This document shows, in pieces, positions 45,017 to 57,815 of a stretch of DNA of 64,000 bases; within the stretch, counting starts at the first letter, position 1, and every line of letters begins with the position of its first letter. A program made the position numbers and the translations under genes. The stretch spans positions 37,935,874-37,999,873 of the forward strand of contig JAIOJX010000003.1 of assembly GCA_022376925.1 (NCBI GenBank). The letters are read 5' to 3'. Under the pieces are notes generated by a model that saw only the letters and a list, made by a program, of their open reading frames with translations, did not search any database and was not told where the DNA came from. Source of the DNA: Tragulus kanchil. Its lineage: Eukaryota; Chordata; Mammalia; Artiodactyla; Tragulidae.

Positions 45017-45264
45017 GGGGCTTCCCTGGTGGTCCAATGGGTAAGGACACCGCCTTGCAGTGCAAGGGGCGCCGGTTCCATCCCTGGCCTGGGAAGATCC
45101 CACGTGCCGAGGAGTGGCTGGACTGATATGTCCAACTACCCAGCCGGAGCTTTGGAGCGCATGCGCCCAGAGCTGGTGCTCTGCAGTGACAGAGGCCACT
45201 GCAATGGGAGGCCTGCACAGGCCAAAGAACAAAGATAAATAAATGAAAGACCAACAGAAGTGGC
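45017..45264 (+). mobile_element. Young CHR-variant SINE (locus E), no C-rich tail
   Basis: ggggcttccctggtggtcca head, ggttccatccctggcctggg region, ggagctttggagcgcatgcg, and an end at gaccaacagaagtggcc. Flanks aaagcgtaccata (45004-45016) and aaagtaccata (45265-45275) are a target-site duplication with a 2-base gap. This copy stops before the C-rich tail seen at other loci. Confidence 0.87.
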
Positions 45265-45275
45265 CAAAGTACCAT

Positions 45276-46670
45276 AAGATAATATTCTTAATGAAATATG
45301 AATACCTAATATTAAGGTATTAATATTAGTCAATGGAAACACATGTAACAACAGTATATGGAGTTAGTGGCATTTATAATCAACATATATAATATGTTTT
45401 AAGTAGTACAGTCCATGGAAAATACTTCCATTTCAACTCATGGAGAATGATATTTTTAAATTTCAGAAAAAAAAAAAACAAAACAGTGTGACTCACTGTC
45501 TTTGACATATAGAAACTAAAGAACAGTTTTTAAATCAATGTTTTACTTACTCAAAGCATTAGTTGACCCTGAGTTTTGCTCCATTTCTGAGGAGCTTCTC
45601 GAGATCTAAGCATTTTTCCTGACAATTGCACTGATTTCTTGGGAGTCTGCAGTTTTATCTGCACAGTCATGAGCATACAGTTCAGATTCTTTTTTAAAGG
45701 CATTTTTGGGTGAAAAACAAAGCATTTATATGTGGAGACTTGAATGAAGCTGTCTCTACAATATAGTTTTACTAAAAACAATCTGTATCCTAGAGAACAA
45801 TCTCATTCTTGATTAACGTATACAGTTGTCTGACTGGGCTGGTTTCTGAAAGTCAGGCTTCTCAACGGTAAGAGATGGCAAGTGAGACGTATTCTGAGGG
45901 TACTGCACACATAGAGTGGGTGGCAGAAAGGTAGACAAGAAGTAGAAAGCACTAAATGTTGAATCAATATCTTGATGTGAAAGTAACTTTACATGCACAC
46001 TTTCTTCAGCTCCAAGAATGCCTTGCTATTTATAGGAGAGAGTTCTAATTACTGTCCATTAACTTGAAGATCCTTCCTCTGGCTTAGTGGTGTTTATTTG
46101 GTCACATCCTCTACTCCATCATAGTTCATCCTTCTCGTCCTTCAAGTAGCTGACAGAGCCTGAGAGTAGCGTCTCTCACTTTACAGTATATTTATCTGCT
46201 TTTTTTGTCTCCGTCACCCTGAACCCACTCAGATTCCCTGTAGAGGAAAGCTAGTCTTCTTCATTGGCCAGGACCTGAGGGTTTACATTGAGAAAACCTC
46301 CATAAAGGCCTGTATAATAAGAGAATGTACTGATATAAACGCAATTGTGTCTGCAAGTCTGAGTGAGCGTGAGAGAGGAAGAGAAAGGAGGTGCATATAT
46401 GTTTATACATGCATACACCACATACACAGATGCACCCATTGCATAACAATGCATGCAAATATATTTATAACAGAATATTAAAATACAGAAACTCCGGACT
46501 CAAGTTTTGTCTGAAAACTTGGCAACGACCTCCTAAACCACCTTAATAGGCCCTTTATAAACAGCAATCCGAAAATCTAATTTTTTGGTCATAGCCCCTT
46601 AAAGCCACATTGAGGTTATTTAAGAACTGAAGCAAAAGAACTGAGAAAGATGGAAATGAAGGGAACTTTC
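45276..46670. other. Unclassified single-copy stretch
   Basis: AT-rich, no gene or repeat recognised. An A12 run lies near 45466-45478. Confidence 0.5.
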
Positions 46671-46970
46671 TTTTTGGAGAGAGTTGTAAGGTTTTTGCAT
46701 CATAGTCCATGGGGATGGAGAGGAGAACTTTTCTCTCAAGAAAAGCTCACTTGGAGAAAGGACTATGTGGTCCCTGGATTTTGAGGACACAAGGAAGAGA
46801 TGTTGACTCATGGCATACTCATGGATGGAGACATCGCTGGCACCAAAGCACATGACTCTGTTTGTGGAATAACTGCATCTCCCCAAGGGCAGGTCCAAGG
46901 TGTCTGCTGACCAGATGTGCAACTTGAAGGAGGACTGTCAGCCTGAGGTTGTCTTAAATAATTTTTTCAG

Positions 46971-47182
46971 GCCTTCCCTGGTGGTCCAGTAGCTAAGACT
47001 CCACATTCCCAATGCAGAGGGCCCAGGTTCAATCCCTGGTCGGGGAACTAGATCCCATGCGCTGTAAATTAAGAGTTCACATACCACAAGTGAAAGATCC
47101 CATGTGCAGCCACTAGGACCCAGCACACCCAAATAAATAAAGGAATGAATATTTTCTTAAATAATAAATAAATAAATAAATA
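46971..47182 (+). mobile_element. CHR-type tRNA-Glu SINE with (AAAT)n tail
   Basis: ggccttccctggtggtccag, ggttcaatccctggtcgggg, agatcccatgtgcagccact and a (TAAA)n tail. The frame 46938-47132 on the minus strand is a SINE translation. Confidence 0.88.
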
Positions 47183-47747
47183 ATAGTCTTCAGGAAGGGT
47201 TCCTGTACAGACAAGAAAACATCAGCTAAAGAAGGCAGGATATTCAGAGTGGCAGGTCTTCTAAGGCCAATCAAAGTCACAGCACCCTTCGGATTAAGAG
47301 CTCCAAAGTCAAAGACGTCATGAGGCAACTCTGAAGGATCTCACCAGCAAAGGACAGGATTGAGTTCAAGGGTCAGCCATGGCCAAAGATATCCAATGCC
47401 AGATTCGTGAGTTTCCATCAAGTTAAATCTATCCTTGCCAGATTTCAACCAAAAAGGACCCTGAGGCTGTCGAAGCCTAGGCAAGTGGTATGGACGGCAG
47501 CATACAGGAAGGTGAGAACTTACAGATGGGCTCCCCAGGCTCTCTTTCTCATGTGGAGGAGTCCAACCCAAATCAAATCCTATTCAGGGCAAGGAGAAGC
47601 TTGAACGTGCCCTAAAGCTCAGAGTTTCAATTGTCACTCTGGACTGAGTATTTTAATTATGAAATTGAGACTTACTTTTTTTTTAGCAACTGGTCTGACC
47701 AAAGGACTCAGATTGTCCAAAAGACATCCAAAGTCATGTGATCACTC
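47183..47747. other. Unclassified stretch
   Basis: Slightly GC-richer, with overlapping short frames on both strands (for example 47341-47571 minus). It shows no family I recognise; a decayed processed pseudogene cannot be excluded. Repeated at 48257-48821. Confidence 0.4.
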
Positions 47748-48043
47748 TTTTGGAGAGAGTTGTAAGGTTTTGCATCATAGTCCATGGGGATGGAGAGGAG
47801 AATTTTCTCTCAAGAAAAGCTCACTTGGAGAAAGGACTATGTGGTCCCTGGATTTTGAGGACACAAGGAAGAGATGTTGACTCATGGCATACTCATGGAT
47901 GGAGACATCGCTGGCACCAAAGCACATGACTCTGTTTGTGGAATAACTGCATCTCCCCAAGGGCAGGTCCAAGGTGTCTGCTGACCAGATGTGCAACTTG
48001 AAGGAGGACTGTCAGCCTGAGGTTGTCTTAAATAATTTTTTCA

Positions 48044-48256
48044 GGCCTTCCCTGGTGGTCCAGTAGCTAAGACTCCACATTCCCAATGCAGAGGGCCCAG
48101 GTTCAATCCCTGGTCGGGGAACTAGATCCCATGCGCTGTAAATTAAGAGTTCACATACCACAAGTGAAAGATCCCATGTGCAGCCACTAGGACCCAGCAC
48201 ACCCAAATAAATAAAGGAATGAATATTTTCTTAAATAATAAATAAATAAATAAATA
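48044..48256 (+). mobile_element. CHR-type SINE (duplicate copy)
   Basis: Copy of 46971-47182 from duplication 17. Confidence 0.88.
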
Positions 48257-48821
48257 ATAGTCTTCAGGAAGGGTTCCTGTACAGACAAGAAAACATCAGC
48301 TAAAGAAGGCAGGATATTCAGAGTGGCAGGTCTTCTAAGGCCAATCAAAGTCACAGCACCCTTGGATTAAGAGCTCCAAAGTCAAAGACGTCATGAGGCA
48401 ACTCTGAAGGATCTCACCAGCAAAGGACAGGATTGAGTTCAAGGGTCAGCCATGGCCAAAGATATCCAATGCCAGATTCGTGAGTTTCCATCAAGTTAAA
48501 TCTATCCTTGCCAGATTTCAACCAAAAAGGACCCTGAGGCTGTCGAAGCCTAGGCAAGTGGTATGGACGGCAGCATACAGGAAGGTGAGAACTTACAGAT
48601 GGGCTCCCCAGGCTCTCTTTCTCATGTGGAGGAGTCCAACCCAAATCAAATCCTATTCAGGGCAAGGAGAAGCTTGAACGTGCCCTAAAGCTCAGAGTTT
48701 CAATTGTCACTCTGGACTGAGTATTTTAATTATGAAATTGAGACTTACTTTTTTTTTAGCAACTGGTCTGACCAAAGGACTCAGATTGTCCAAAAGACAT
48801 CCAAAGTCATGTGAACACTCT

Positions 48822-49344
48822 GAAATTTAATATAAGAGGTGGAGCTAACAATCCCATGGGGTGGATTTTAACAGTCAATAAAGGAAAAATAAATTTATAT
48901 TCTGATTGTATCCTATGAGTGTTAATTGTTCAGTGTAAACTTTATGCACATGATGATTCCCTCTCAATTTAGCAGGGTAAATACATTCCTGTGTAGTGCT
49001 AGAACACTGGAAATTTGATTAAATTATTTTTCCTCCAAGAAGTTCTTCATAATTAAGTTTAATCCATCCACTATCTCTCTATGGACAGACACCCTTGTGT
49101 TTGTATGTGCATATTTATAAGCTTCTAGAGCACTATTATTCATCTGTATAGTCTACATGTGTTTATTTTATTAAAAAAGAAAACAATATAATTTATTTTA
49201 ACATAAAAATTTAACTAAATTTGAAGTTTATTAGAGGATTGGATATTTATTTTCTAAGCAAAATCTTGGTCCCTTTGATCCTTAATAAATGATAGCTTTA
49301 GATGACTGGAAACCTTTGCTAGAAAAAAGAAAATCAAGTTTGCA
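48822..49344. other. Unclassified AT-rich stretch
   Basis: Single copy; nothing recognised. Confidence 0.5.
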
Positions 49345-49943
49345 TCTTTCTGAATTCTGGTTTTCTCCAGATACATGCCTAGGAGGAAGATTGTGGGTCA
49401 TACAGAAGCTCTATTTTTAGTGTTTTAAGGAACCTCCACACTGTTCTTCATAGTCATTACACCAATTTACATTCACACCAGTAGTGCTGGAGACTTCTTT
49501 CTCCACACCCTCTCCAGCATTTATTGTCTGTAGAGTTTTTGAAGATGGCCATTCTAACTGGTGTGCCATGACACCTCATTGTAGTTTTGATTTGCATTTC
49601 TCTAATAATGAGTGATGTTGAGCATCTTTTCATGTGTTTATTGGCCATCTGTATGTCATTTTGGGAGAAATGTCTATTTAGGTTTTCCTCCCATTTTTTG
49701 ATTTTTTTTTTGATATTGAGCTGCATGAGCTGTTTGTATATTTTGTATATTTTGGAGGTTAATCCCTTGTCAGTTGCTTCATTGGCAATTATTTTCTCCC
49801 ATTCTGAGGATCTTCTTTTCATTTTGCTTATGATTTCCTTTGATATACAAATGATTTTAAGTTTCATTACATCCCATTTGTTTATTTATGTTGTTATTCT
49901 CATCAGTTAGGAAGTGGGTCAAAAAAGGTCTGGCTGTGATGTC
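49345..49943 (-). mobile_element. L1 LINE, inverted 5' segment
   Basis: Antisense L1 ORF2 sequence. It joins at 49941-49945 to a sense segment that begins at the next L1 position downstream (gcactattgaaaatagccag). The two parts therefore form one insertion with a 5' inversion. Confidence 0.9.
49457..49867 (-). pseudogene. L1 ORF2 fragment (reverse transcriptase protein, C-terminal side)
   Basis: A 136-codon minus-strand frame. [20 protein letters not shown] and NKCWRGCGE are hallmark stretches of mammalian L1 ORF2p between the reverse transcriptase domain and the C-terminus. Full ORF2p is about 1275 residues, so this is roughly a tenth of it. It has no upstream endonuclease or catalytic domain, and the frame ends in the inverted L1 context. 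Non-functional remnant; homology judged by eye. Confidence 0.85.
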
Positions 49944-50411
49944 ACTGCAGCACTATTGAAAATAGCCAGGACATGGAAGCCACCTAAATGTCCGTCAGTA
50001 TATGAAAGGACAGAGATGTGGTACATATGTACAATGGAATATTACTCAGCCATAAAAAAAGAATGAAATGGTGATGTTTGCAGAGATGTGGATGGACCTG
50101 GAAAATGTCATACAGAGCAAAGTAAGTCAGAAAGAAAAATAAATACCATATAAAATCACATAAGTGTGGAATCTAGAAAAAATGGTAGAGACGCACTTAT
50201 TTGCAAAGCAGAAATAAAGTCACACAGAAAAACTTATGCCTACCAATGCAGGAAGAGGAGTGAGATAAATAGGGAGATTGGGACTAACATATACACATGA
50301 CTATATATAAAATATACAACAAATGAGAACCTACACAGTAGAGTACAGGGAAATCTACTCAGTGCTCTGTGGTGACTGACCTAAATGGTAAGGAAATCTT
50401 AAAAAGAGAGG

Positions 50412-50451
<40 letters not shown>

Positions 50452-50520
50452 GTATGACTGACTCACTTTGCTCCACAAGAAACTGACAACATTGTAAAGC
50501 AACAAAAATTTATTTAAAAG
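49944..50520 (+). mobile_element. L1 LINE, sense 3' end
   Basis: atagccaggacatggaagcc, caatggaatattactcagcc, tggatggacctggaaaatgt and caagaaactgacaacattgt mark the end of ORF2 and the 3'UTR, up to aagcaacaaaaatttattt. It contains a (CA)n run. Together with 49345-49943 it is about 1.18 kb. Confidence 0.92.
50415..50447. repeat. (CA)n microsatellite inside L1 3'UTR
   Basis: About 16 CA units followed by TA/TG steps. Confidence 0.95.
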
Positions 50521-53500
50521 TTCAAGCTGAAGGATTTGTTACATAACTACTTTCTTAGCTTCTGAGCTCAAATTTCTTATCACTGATTACTCTCCTGTGC
50601 TTTTTTCTCCCTAACACATTTTTTTTTAATGAAACAAACTAATAACCCCAAAATATTTGAAATAAACAAAACTGGTAATTCCAAAACTTAAAACCAAGAA
50701 AACATTCCCTGAATTTTAGTTTTTTACAATATAAATTTTGATTCCTTTAAAATGTTATACACATACACTTTGCCTGAGAATGTAACTACAAACATTTCAT
50801 TTTAAAGTATTTTTCAAAGGATCTGTTTCATAATGAAAACATCTACTTTGCATATAGTCTTAGCACTGAAGGCTGCCTGTCTTCCCTGGGGAAATAATTC
50901 TAATACACTACTCACTTTCAGACATGTTTCATGTGGCCTGTCTTTTAATTTAATCTTTCCGTTATCTGCCCTCTTGTAATGATGTAAATCAAGCTTCCCC
51001 CTGGCTTTTATAGCGCTTGAATAACCTTACAAATTACTTTATAAAATTTGTCATCTCTACAAACTTTCTCCAGCCCATCTCTATTTACCAAGTCCACTTA
51101 GCTCCCATTTGCAACTTAAGTGCAAAACTAAACAAAAATTTATCGGCAAGCAAGCAGAAATATAGCGTAACCATAGAAAAAAAAAAAATCTAAACAAATA
51201 GGTTAAATATACTTGGAGAAGATCTTATTCAGATGTTAAAAACTCACTCTAATTTCTTCAGGTTCAGGCTCCTTAGAACGTAGGACTATCCTAATACATC
51301 GGACATATGGATGCCTTTTAAATATTTCTTTGTCAAATATCCCTAGGTTGTATCGAATCTCTGAGTTTAAAAAGTCATTATTGCTCAATCTTATAGGACT
51401 ACATTATTACTCTCAGTTATTAAAAATAACATGTATTCATGAGGGAAATGCTTTATATTATATATTCAGAGCACAGCACAATGCCTGGTAGTGGTGCATT
51501 TTTTGAATAAGCTTTTGAAAATTCAAGGAAAATAAAACAGTATAATAGAAAACTGCAAAAGAGTGAAAGTTCTCAAATCCCAACACACAAAATAATTATA
51601 GTGATATTTTGGAGAATAACCGTCTAGGCATGTCTTTATGGACCATACAATATCTGTGTTTTATCTCACCAGTAAGAAGGAAATTTTATGAACTATTTCC
51701 ACAGTTTCACTTAAAAAAGGATCACATTACACGTGCAAGCCATTTTTTGCTCAACAATGGATGAAGTCCAAGTCCTTTACACTTATGGCATAGGACTGGG
51801 CCTCATCAACACTGTCAAGCAGATGAAGTTCTATTTAGACTTTTCAGTTTTCCTTTCTCAGCTGCACACCTAAACCCACTAGCAAAAAAGGATCCAATGT
51901 AGACTCTGTTCCATCCTTGTTATCGTTTAGAAAAAGAAAGTGATGCCACTACTCCTTCCATGATAAAAAGCAGGATGCCTCACTGGCACTCTCATTTCTT
52001 GACCTTTCCACATTTCTCATAGCTCATCATTTTTGTCTTAGCACTGAAGGCTGCCTGTCTTCCCTGGGGAAATAATTCTAATACACTACTCACTTTCAGA
52101 CATGTTTCATGTGGCCTGTCTTTTAATTTAATCTTTCCGTTATCTGCCCTCTTGTAATGATGTAAATCAAGCTTCCCCCTGGCTTTTATAGCGCTTGAAT
52201 AACCTTACAAATTACTTTATAAAATTTGTCATCTCTACAAACTTTCTCCAGCCCATCTCTATTTACCAAGTCCACTTAGCTCCCATTTGCAACTTAAGTG
52301 CAAAACTAAACAAAAATTTATCGGCAAGCAAGCAGAAATATAGCGTAACCATAGAAAAAAAAAAAAATCTAAACAAATAGGTTAAATATACTTGGAGAAG
52401 ATCTTATTCAGATGTTAAAAACTCACTCTAATTTCTTCAGGTTCAGGCTCCTTAGAACGTAGGACTATCCTAATACATCGGACATATGGATGCCTTTTAA
52501 ATATTTCTTTGTCAAATATCCCTAGGTTGTATCGAATCTCTGAGTTTAAAAAGTCATTATTGCTCAATCTTATAGGACTACATTATTACTCTCAGTTATT
52601 AAAAATAACATGTATTCATGAGGGAAATGCTTTATATTATATATTCAGAGCACAGCACAATGCCTGGTAGTGGTGCATTTTTTGAATAAGCTTTTGAAAA
52701 TTCAAGGAAAATAAAACAGTATAATAGAAAACTGCAAAAGAGTGAAAGTTCTCAAATCCCAACACACAAAATAATTATAGTGATATTTTGGAGAATAACC
52801 GTCTAGGCATGTCTTTATGGACCATACAATATCTGTGTTTTATCTCACCAGTAAGAAGGAAATTTTATGAACTATTTCCACAGTTTCACTTAAAAAAGGA
52901 TCACATTACACGTGCAAGCCATTTTTTGCTCAACAATGGATGAAGTCCAAGTCCTTTACACTTATGGCATAGGACTGGGCCTCATCAACACTGTCAAGCA
53001 GATGAAGTTCTATTTAGACTTTTCAGTTTTCCTTTCTCAGCTGCACACCTAAACCCACTAGCAAAAAAGGATCCAATGTAGACTCTGTTCCATCCTTGTT
53101 ATCGTTTAGAAAAAGAAAGTGATGCCACTACTCCTTCCATGATAAAAAGCAGGATGCCTCACTGGCACTCTCATTTCTTGACCTTTCCACATTTCTCATA
53201 GCTCATCATTTTTTGTCTTCAAAGGTACATGAAATTAATGTTCCTTCCTTATTAGTCTAGTGAGAGAAAAATATTGATTTGCTTAAGCAAATGAAGTTTC
53301 TAAGCAGAAAGTCATTTTTGAAAATGAGATGTCTGCATGCCTCACAGTCATTAAAATCAAACTGACTATATATAGGTCATCTAACACTTTGAGTCAAGTT
53401 ATTGGATCTACATGACCCTGGACATTCACATTTTCATCCAGATTTAAGCAGAGTATTAGAGTCTCAACCAGCATGTCCCAACCCACTAGAGAAGATTAGG

Positions 53501-53825
53501 ATAGAGCAGCCTCTTTTCAGCTCTGTAGGATGCCTGGTACCTGCACTGATATACAGAACTGTCACACTGGTGACAGCAGGGCGCTTCCATTCTGGCACCT
53601 TCCATTCAGGGTCACAGATCTTGGTGCAGAACTAGAGTCTTGCATATACTTGGTACTCAGAGCTCAATAAAGGCCAGGTTCAAAATACAGACCAAATATG
53701 TTTTTGTAAAACAGATGAAATCACCTCCCATAGGTGTATACATCTAAGGCTGATTATTAATTTCCATGAAATGCTTATGTTCTCTCATTATCTTTAATCT
53801 GAACTTCTGTGTAAAACCTGCTACT
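50521..53825. other. Unclassified AT-rich stretch
   Basis: No gene or mobile element recognised. Almost all of 50858-53219 is the two copies of duplication 18. Confidence 0.5.
50858..53219. repeat. Direct duplication 18 (about 1.18 kb x2)
   Basis: Copy 1 is 50858-52034 and copy 2 is 52035-53214, plus the 5-bp shared gtctt at the ends. Differences are an A-run (12 against 13) and a T-run. Confidence 0.97.
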
Positions 53826-54029
53826 GTGTGTTAGTTGCTCAGCTGGGTCGACTCTGTGACCCCATGGACTCTAGCCTATGAGGCTCCTCTGTCCATGGGA
53901 TTCTCTAGGCAAGAATACTGGAGTAGGTGGCTATTTCCTTCTCCAGGGGATGTTCCTGACCCAGGGATCGAACCCCGGTCTCCTGCATTGCAGGTAGATT
54001 CTTTCCCATCTGAGCCACCAGGAAAGTCC
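53826..54029 (-). mobile_element. Bov-tA SINE
   Basis: gtgtgttagttgctcagctg, gcaagaatactggagtaggt, cagggatcgaaccccggtct and gccaccaggaaagtcc: full-length reverse complement with a well-kept B-box. The frames 53835-54076 are SINE translations. Confidence 0.93.
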
Positions 54030-54810
54030 ATTGAGAATACAGACACAATCCGTTTGACAAAGAGATAAAATAACACCTAGCCAGAATTTCTGCAATGATT
54101 TGAGAGATGAGCGATGATACATATTCACAGAAAAAGGAAAAAAGTAATCCCAGAACAGAGGCAAATATGCCATGATTAAAGTGAAAGGCAAAGGGGGTTT
54201 AAGGTGACCTCAAGGGAGACATGAGTCCTCAAAAAGGCAAATTGATTCATTTTTTGCACTGAAGCTGAAAAATCAAAGGAAACTACAAAAGAGAGATGAT
54301 TCAAAACTATGGCAATCCTGAAATAATCATCAAGACAGAAACTCAGCTACAAAAAATATGGTACAGCATCGATTCTTCTGAATTTTAATTAGTGTCAGTG
54401 AGACTCTCTCAAGAGAGCTATCTGCAGAAGTTCCATAACAGAAATCTATCTTAAAGACATTTTCACAAAAATGATAAATTGGGAATCAGTCATAGGAAAT
54501 GTACAACAAACAGCTTGACCATTTGTGCAAATCTGCTGGACTGCCTTTACCCACAAGGAAGGCAAAGCTGCTCCCAATGAAACAGTCTAACGTCTAAGAC
54601 TCTCATGTGGTTATTCTGTATCTGACATAAAGCAACTGAGGTCTCCAGATATTAATCATTTATTATCAGTGAAAGGAACTGATATTATAGTTGAGCGCTT
54701 GCCCTGAATATCACCTCTAAATCAGTTCCTTATCTTCTGAGATTTGTTTGGAAAAGATGTGGCTTTTGTTTTGGGGGTTTGGCTCACGATTCACTATGCA
54801 CATCCGGCTA
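54030..54810. other. Unclassified stretch
   Basis: No gene or repeat recognised. Repeated at 55218-56010. Confidence 0.5.
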
Positions 54811-55013
54811 GGTGCAGAACTAGAGTCTTGCATATACTTGGTACTCAGAGCTCAATAAAGTCCAGGTTCAAAATACAGACCAAATATGTTTTTGTAAAAC
54901 AGATGAAATCACCTCCCATAGGTGTATACATCTAAGGCTGATTATTAATTTCCATGAAATGCTTATGTTCTCTCATTATCTTTAATCTGAACTTCTGTGT
55001 AAAACCTGCTACT

Positions 55014-55217
55014 GTGTGTTAGTTGCTCAGCTGGGTCGACTCTGTGACCCCATGGACTCTAGCCTATGAGGCTCCTCTGTCCATGGGATTCTCTAGGCAA
55101 GAATACTGGAGTAGGTGGCTATTTCCTTCTCCAGGGGATGTTCCTGACCCAGGGATCGAACCCCGGTCTCCTGCATTGCAGGCAGATTCTTTCCCATCTG
55201 AGCCACCAGGAAAGTCC
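55014..55217 (-). mobile_element. Bov-tA SINE (duplicate copy)
   Basis: Copy of 53826-54029, differing at one base (caggcagattc against caggtagattc). Confidence 0.93.
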
Positions 55218-55762
55218 ATTGAGAATACAGACACAATCCGTTTGACAAAGAGATAAAATAACACCTAGCCAGAATTTCTGCAATGATTTGAGAGATGAGC
55301 GATGATACATATTCACAGAAAAAGGAAAAAAGTAATCCCAGAACAGAGGCAAATATGCCATGATTAAAGTGAAAGGCAAAGGGGGTTTAAGGTGACCTCA
55401 AGGGAGACATGAGTCCTCAAAAAGGCAAATTGATTCATTTTTTGCACTGAAGCTGAAAAATCAAAGGAAACTACAAAAGAGAGATGATTCAAAACTATGG
55501 CAATCCTGAAATAATCATCAAGACAGAAACTCAGCTACAAAAAATATGGTACAGCATCGATTCTTCTGAATTTTAATTAGTGTCAGTGAGACTCTCTCAA
55601 GAGAGCTATCTGCAGAAGTTCCATAACAGAAATCTATCTTAAAGACATTTTCACAAAAATGATAAATTGGGAATCAGTCATAGGAAATGTACAACAAACA
55701 GCTTGACCATTTGTGCAAATCTGCTGGACTGCCTTTACCCACAAGGAAGGCAAAGCTGCTCC

Positions 55763-57815
55763 CAATGAAACAGTCTAACGTCTAAGACTCTCATGTGGTT
55801 ATTCTGTATCTGACATAAAGCAACTGAGGTCTCCAGATATTAATCATTTATTATCAGTGAAAGGAACTGATATTATAGTTGAGCGCTTGCCCTGAATATC
55901 ACCTCTAAATCAGTTCCTTATCTTCTGAGATTTGTTTGGAAAAGATGTGGCTTTTGTTTTGGGGGCTTTTTTGTACTTTAGGCTCACGATTCACTATGCA
56001 CATCCGGCTAGGTCAACAGGCCCCAAACCTGAGAAAAATGAGATATACCCTAAGGAAATCAAATTGGAGAAAAATCACTTTGTTTTAAATGACACCCAGG
56101 GCACTAGGAATGTACTTTTTCAAACTCCTCTGCTCTCTGCCAAGAAATGCAACATGATGTGAATAATGAAAATGAATAATGCAAAGTGAAATGCAGTACA
56201 TAATTTGCACATCAGTAACAGTTTTCCTCTCCAGACTGATCGACTTCGGAAATTAAAAACAAGGCTATTTAATACCCAGACCAACAGTAGCATTAACTTG
56301 GAATAGAGGCCACCCAGATATGCAGCCATGATAACGGCTCTAGTTTATAGTCATCTGAAGAGACATAACAATGGAGATCCATGGCAAATGGTGGTAACAC
56401 ACGTGACAGGTGATTACTATGGAGGACATCATGACAGAGAGCATGGAAATTTCTTGCTTCACCCAGGCCACTACCTTTCAGAGGTGCCAAAAACCCAACA
56501 GTTTAAATTAGCATTTTCAAAGAGCTTGGAACTAAAAAGTTAAAGAGAGTTTTTGATTATGAACAAGATGTTTCCTGTGATCCCCTTCATTACAATTTGA
56601 TCAACCACTTCAGCAAGGTCATGCTCCTAATGTTCTTTCCGTGCTCAGGTGAGAAAAAGCCCTAGATGGCAGAGCTTATTTTTATCTCAGTGAGAGAGCC
56701 AAGAAATGCACGAAGAGCACTGCAAAAAAGGAATGGAAATCAAGACCTTCTCTGAATGTAAAGAAAAGCCACAAATCCGTTTCCACAATGAAACAGTCTA
56801 ACGTCTAAGACTCTCATGTGGTTATTCTGTATCTGACATAAAGCAACTGAGGTCTCCAGATATTAATCATTTATTATCAGTGAAAGGAACTGATATTATA
56901 GTTGAGCGCTTGCCCTGAATATCACCTCTAAATCAGTTCCTTATCTTCTGAGATTTGTTTGGAAAAGATGTGGCTTTTGTTTTGGGGGCTTTTTTGTACT
57001 TTAGGCTCACGATTCACTATGCACATCCGGCTAGGTCAACAGGCCCCAAACCTGAGAAAAATGAGATATACCCTAAGGAAATCAAATTGGAGAAAAATCA
57101 CTTTGTTTTAAATGACACCCAGGGCACTAGGAATGTACTTTTTCAAACTCCTCTGCTCTCTGCCAAGAAATGCAACATGATGTGAATAATGAAAATGAAT
57201 AATGCAAAGTGAAATGCAGTACATAATTTGCACATCAGTAACAGTTTTCCTCTCCAGACTGATCGACTTCGGAAATTAAAAACAAGGCTATTTAATACCC
57301 AGACCAACAGTAGCATTAACTTGGAATAGAGGCCACCCAGATATGCAGCCATGATAACGGCTCTAGTTTATAGTCATCTGAAGAGACATAACAATGGAGA
57401 TCCATGGCAAATGGTGGTAACACACGTGACAGGTGATTACTATGGAGGACATCATGACAGAGAGCATGGAAATTTCTTGCTTCACCCAGGCCACTACCTT
57501 TCAGAGGTGCCAAAAACCCAACAGTTTAAATTAGCATTTTCAAAGAGCTTGGAACTAAAAAGTTAAAGAGAGTTTTTGATTATGAACAAGATGTTTCCTG
57601 TGATCCCCTTCATTACAATTTGATCAACCACTTCAGCAAGGTCATGCTCCTAATGTTCTTTCCGTGCTCAGGTGAGAAAAAGCCCTAGATGGCAGAGCTT
57701 ATTTTTATCTCAGTGAGAGAGCCAAGAAATGCACGAAGAGCACTGCAAAAAAGGAATGGAAATCAAGACCTTCTCTGAATGTAAAGAAAAGCCACAAATC
57801 CGTTTCCACAATGAA
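55763..57815. repeat. Direct duplication 20 (1023 bp x2)
   Basis: Copy 1 is 55763-56785 and copy 2 is 56786-57808. They have equal length and I saw no differences. The ends share caatgaa (7 bp). Confidence 0.97.

Larger units (their letters stand above)
46672..48821. repeat. Direct duplication 17 (about 1.07 kb x2)
   Basis: Copy 1 is 46672-47747 and copy 2 is 47748-48821. The copies differ by single-base indels (for example ggtttttgcatc against ggttttgcatc) and one base near the end (gatcactct against gaacactct). Confidence 0.96.
53623..56010. repeat. Direct duplication 19 (about 1.19 kb x2)
   Basis: Copy 1 is 53623-54810 and copy 2 is 54811-56010. The junction shares ggt. Near the end copy 1 lacks about 12 bases (cttttttgtactttagg in copy 2 against tttgg). 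Confidence 0.97.

Noticed and set aside
47341..47604. Possible exon or processed pseudogene in a GC-richer patch
   Set aside because: Frames exist on both strands but no protein family was recognised, so only a note is kept in the feature list.
53940..54020. tRNA-like sequence with a good B-box
   Set aside because: It is the head of a Bov-tA SINE, not a tRNA gene: no complete cloverleaf and the SINE body follows.
56328..56543. 71-codon frame rich in histidine
   Set aside because: Single short frame, copied by duplication 20, without gene structure.
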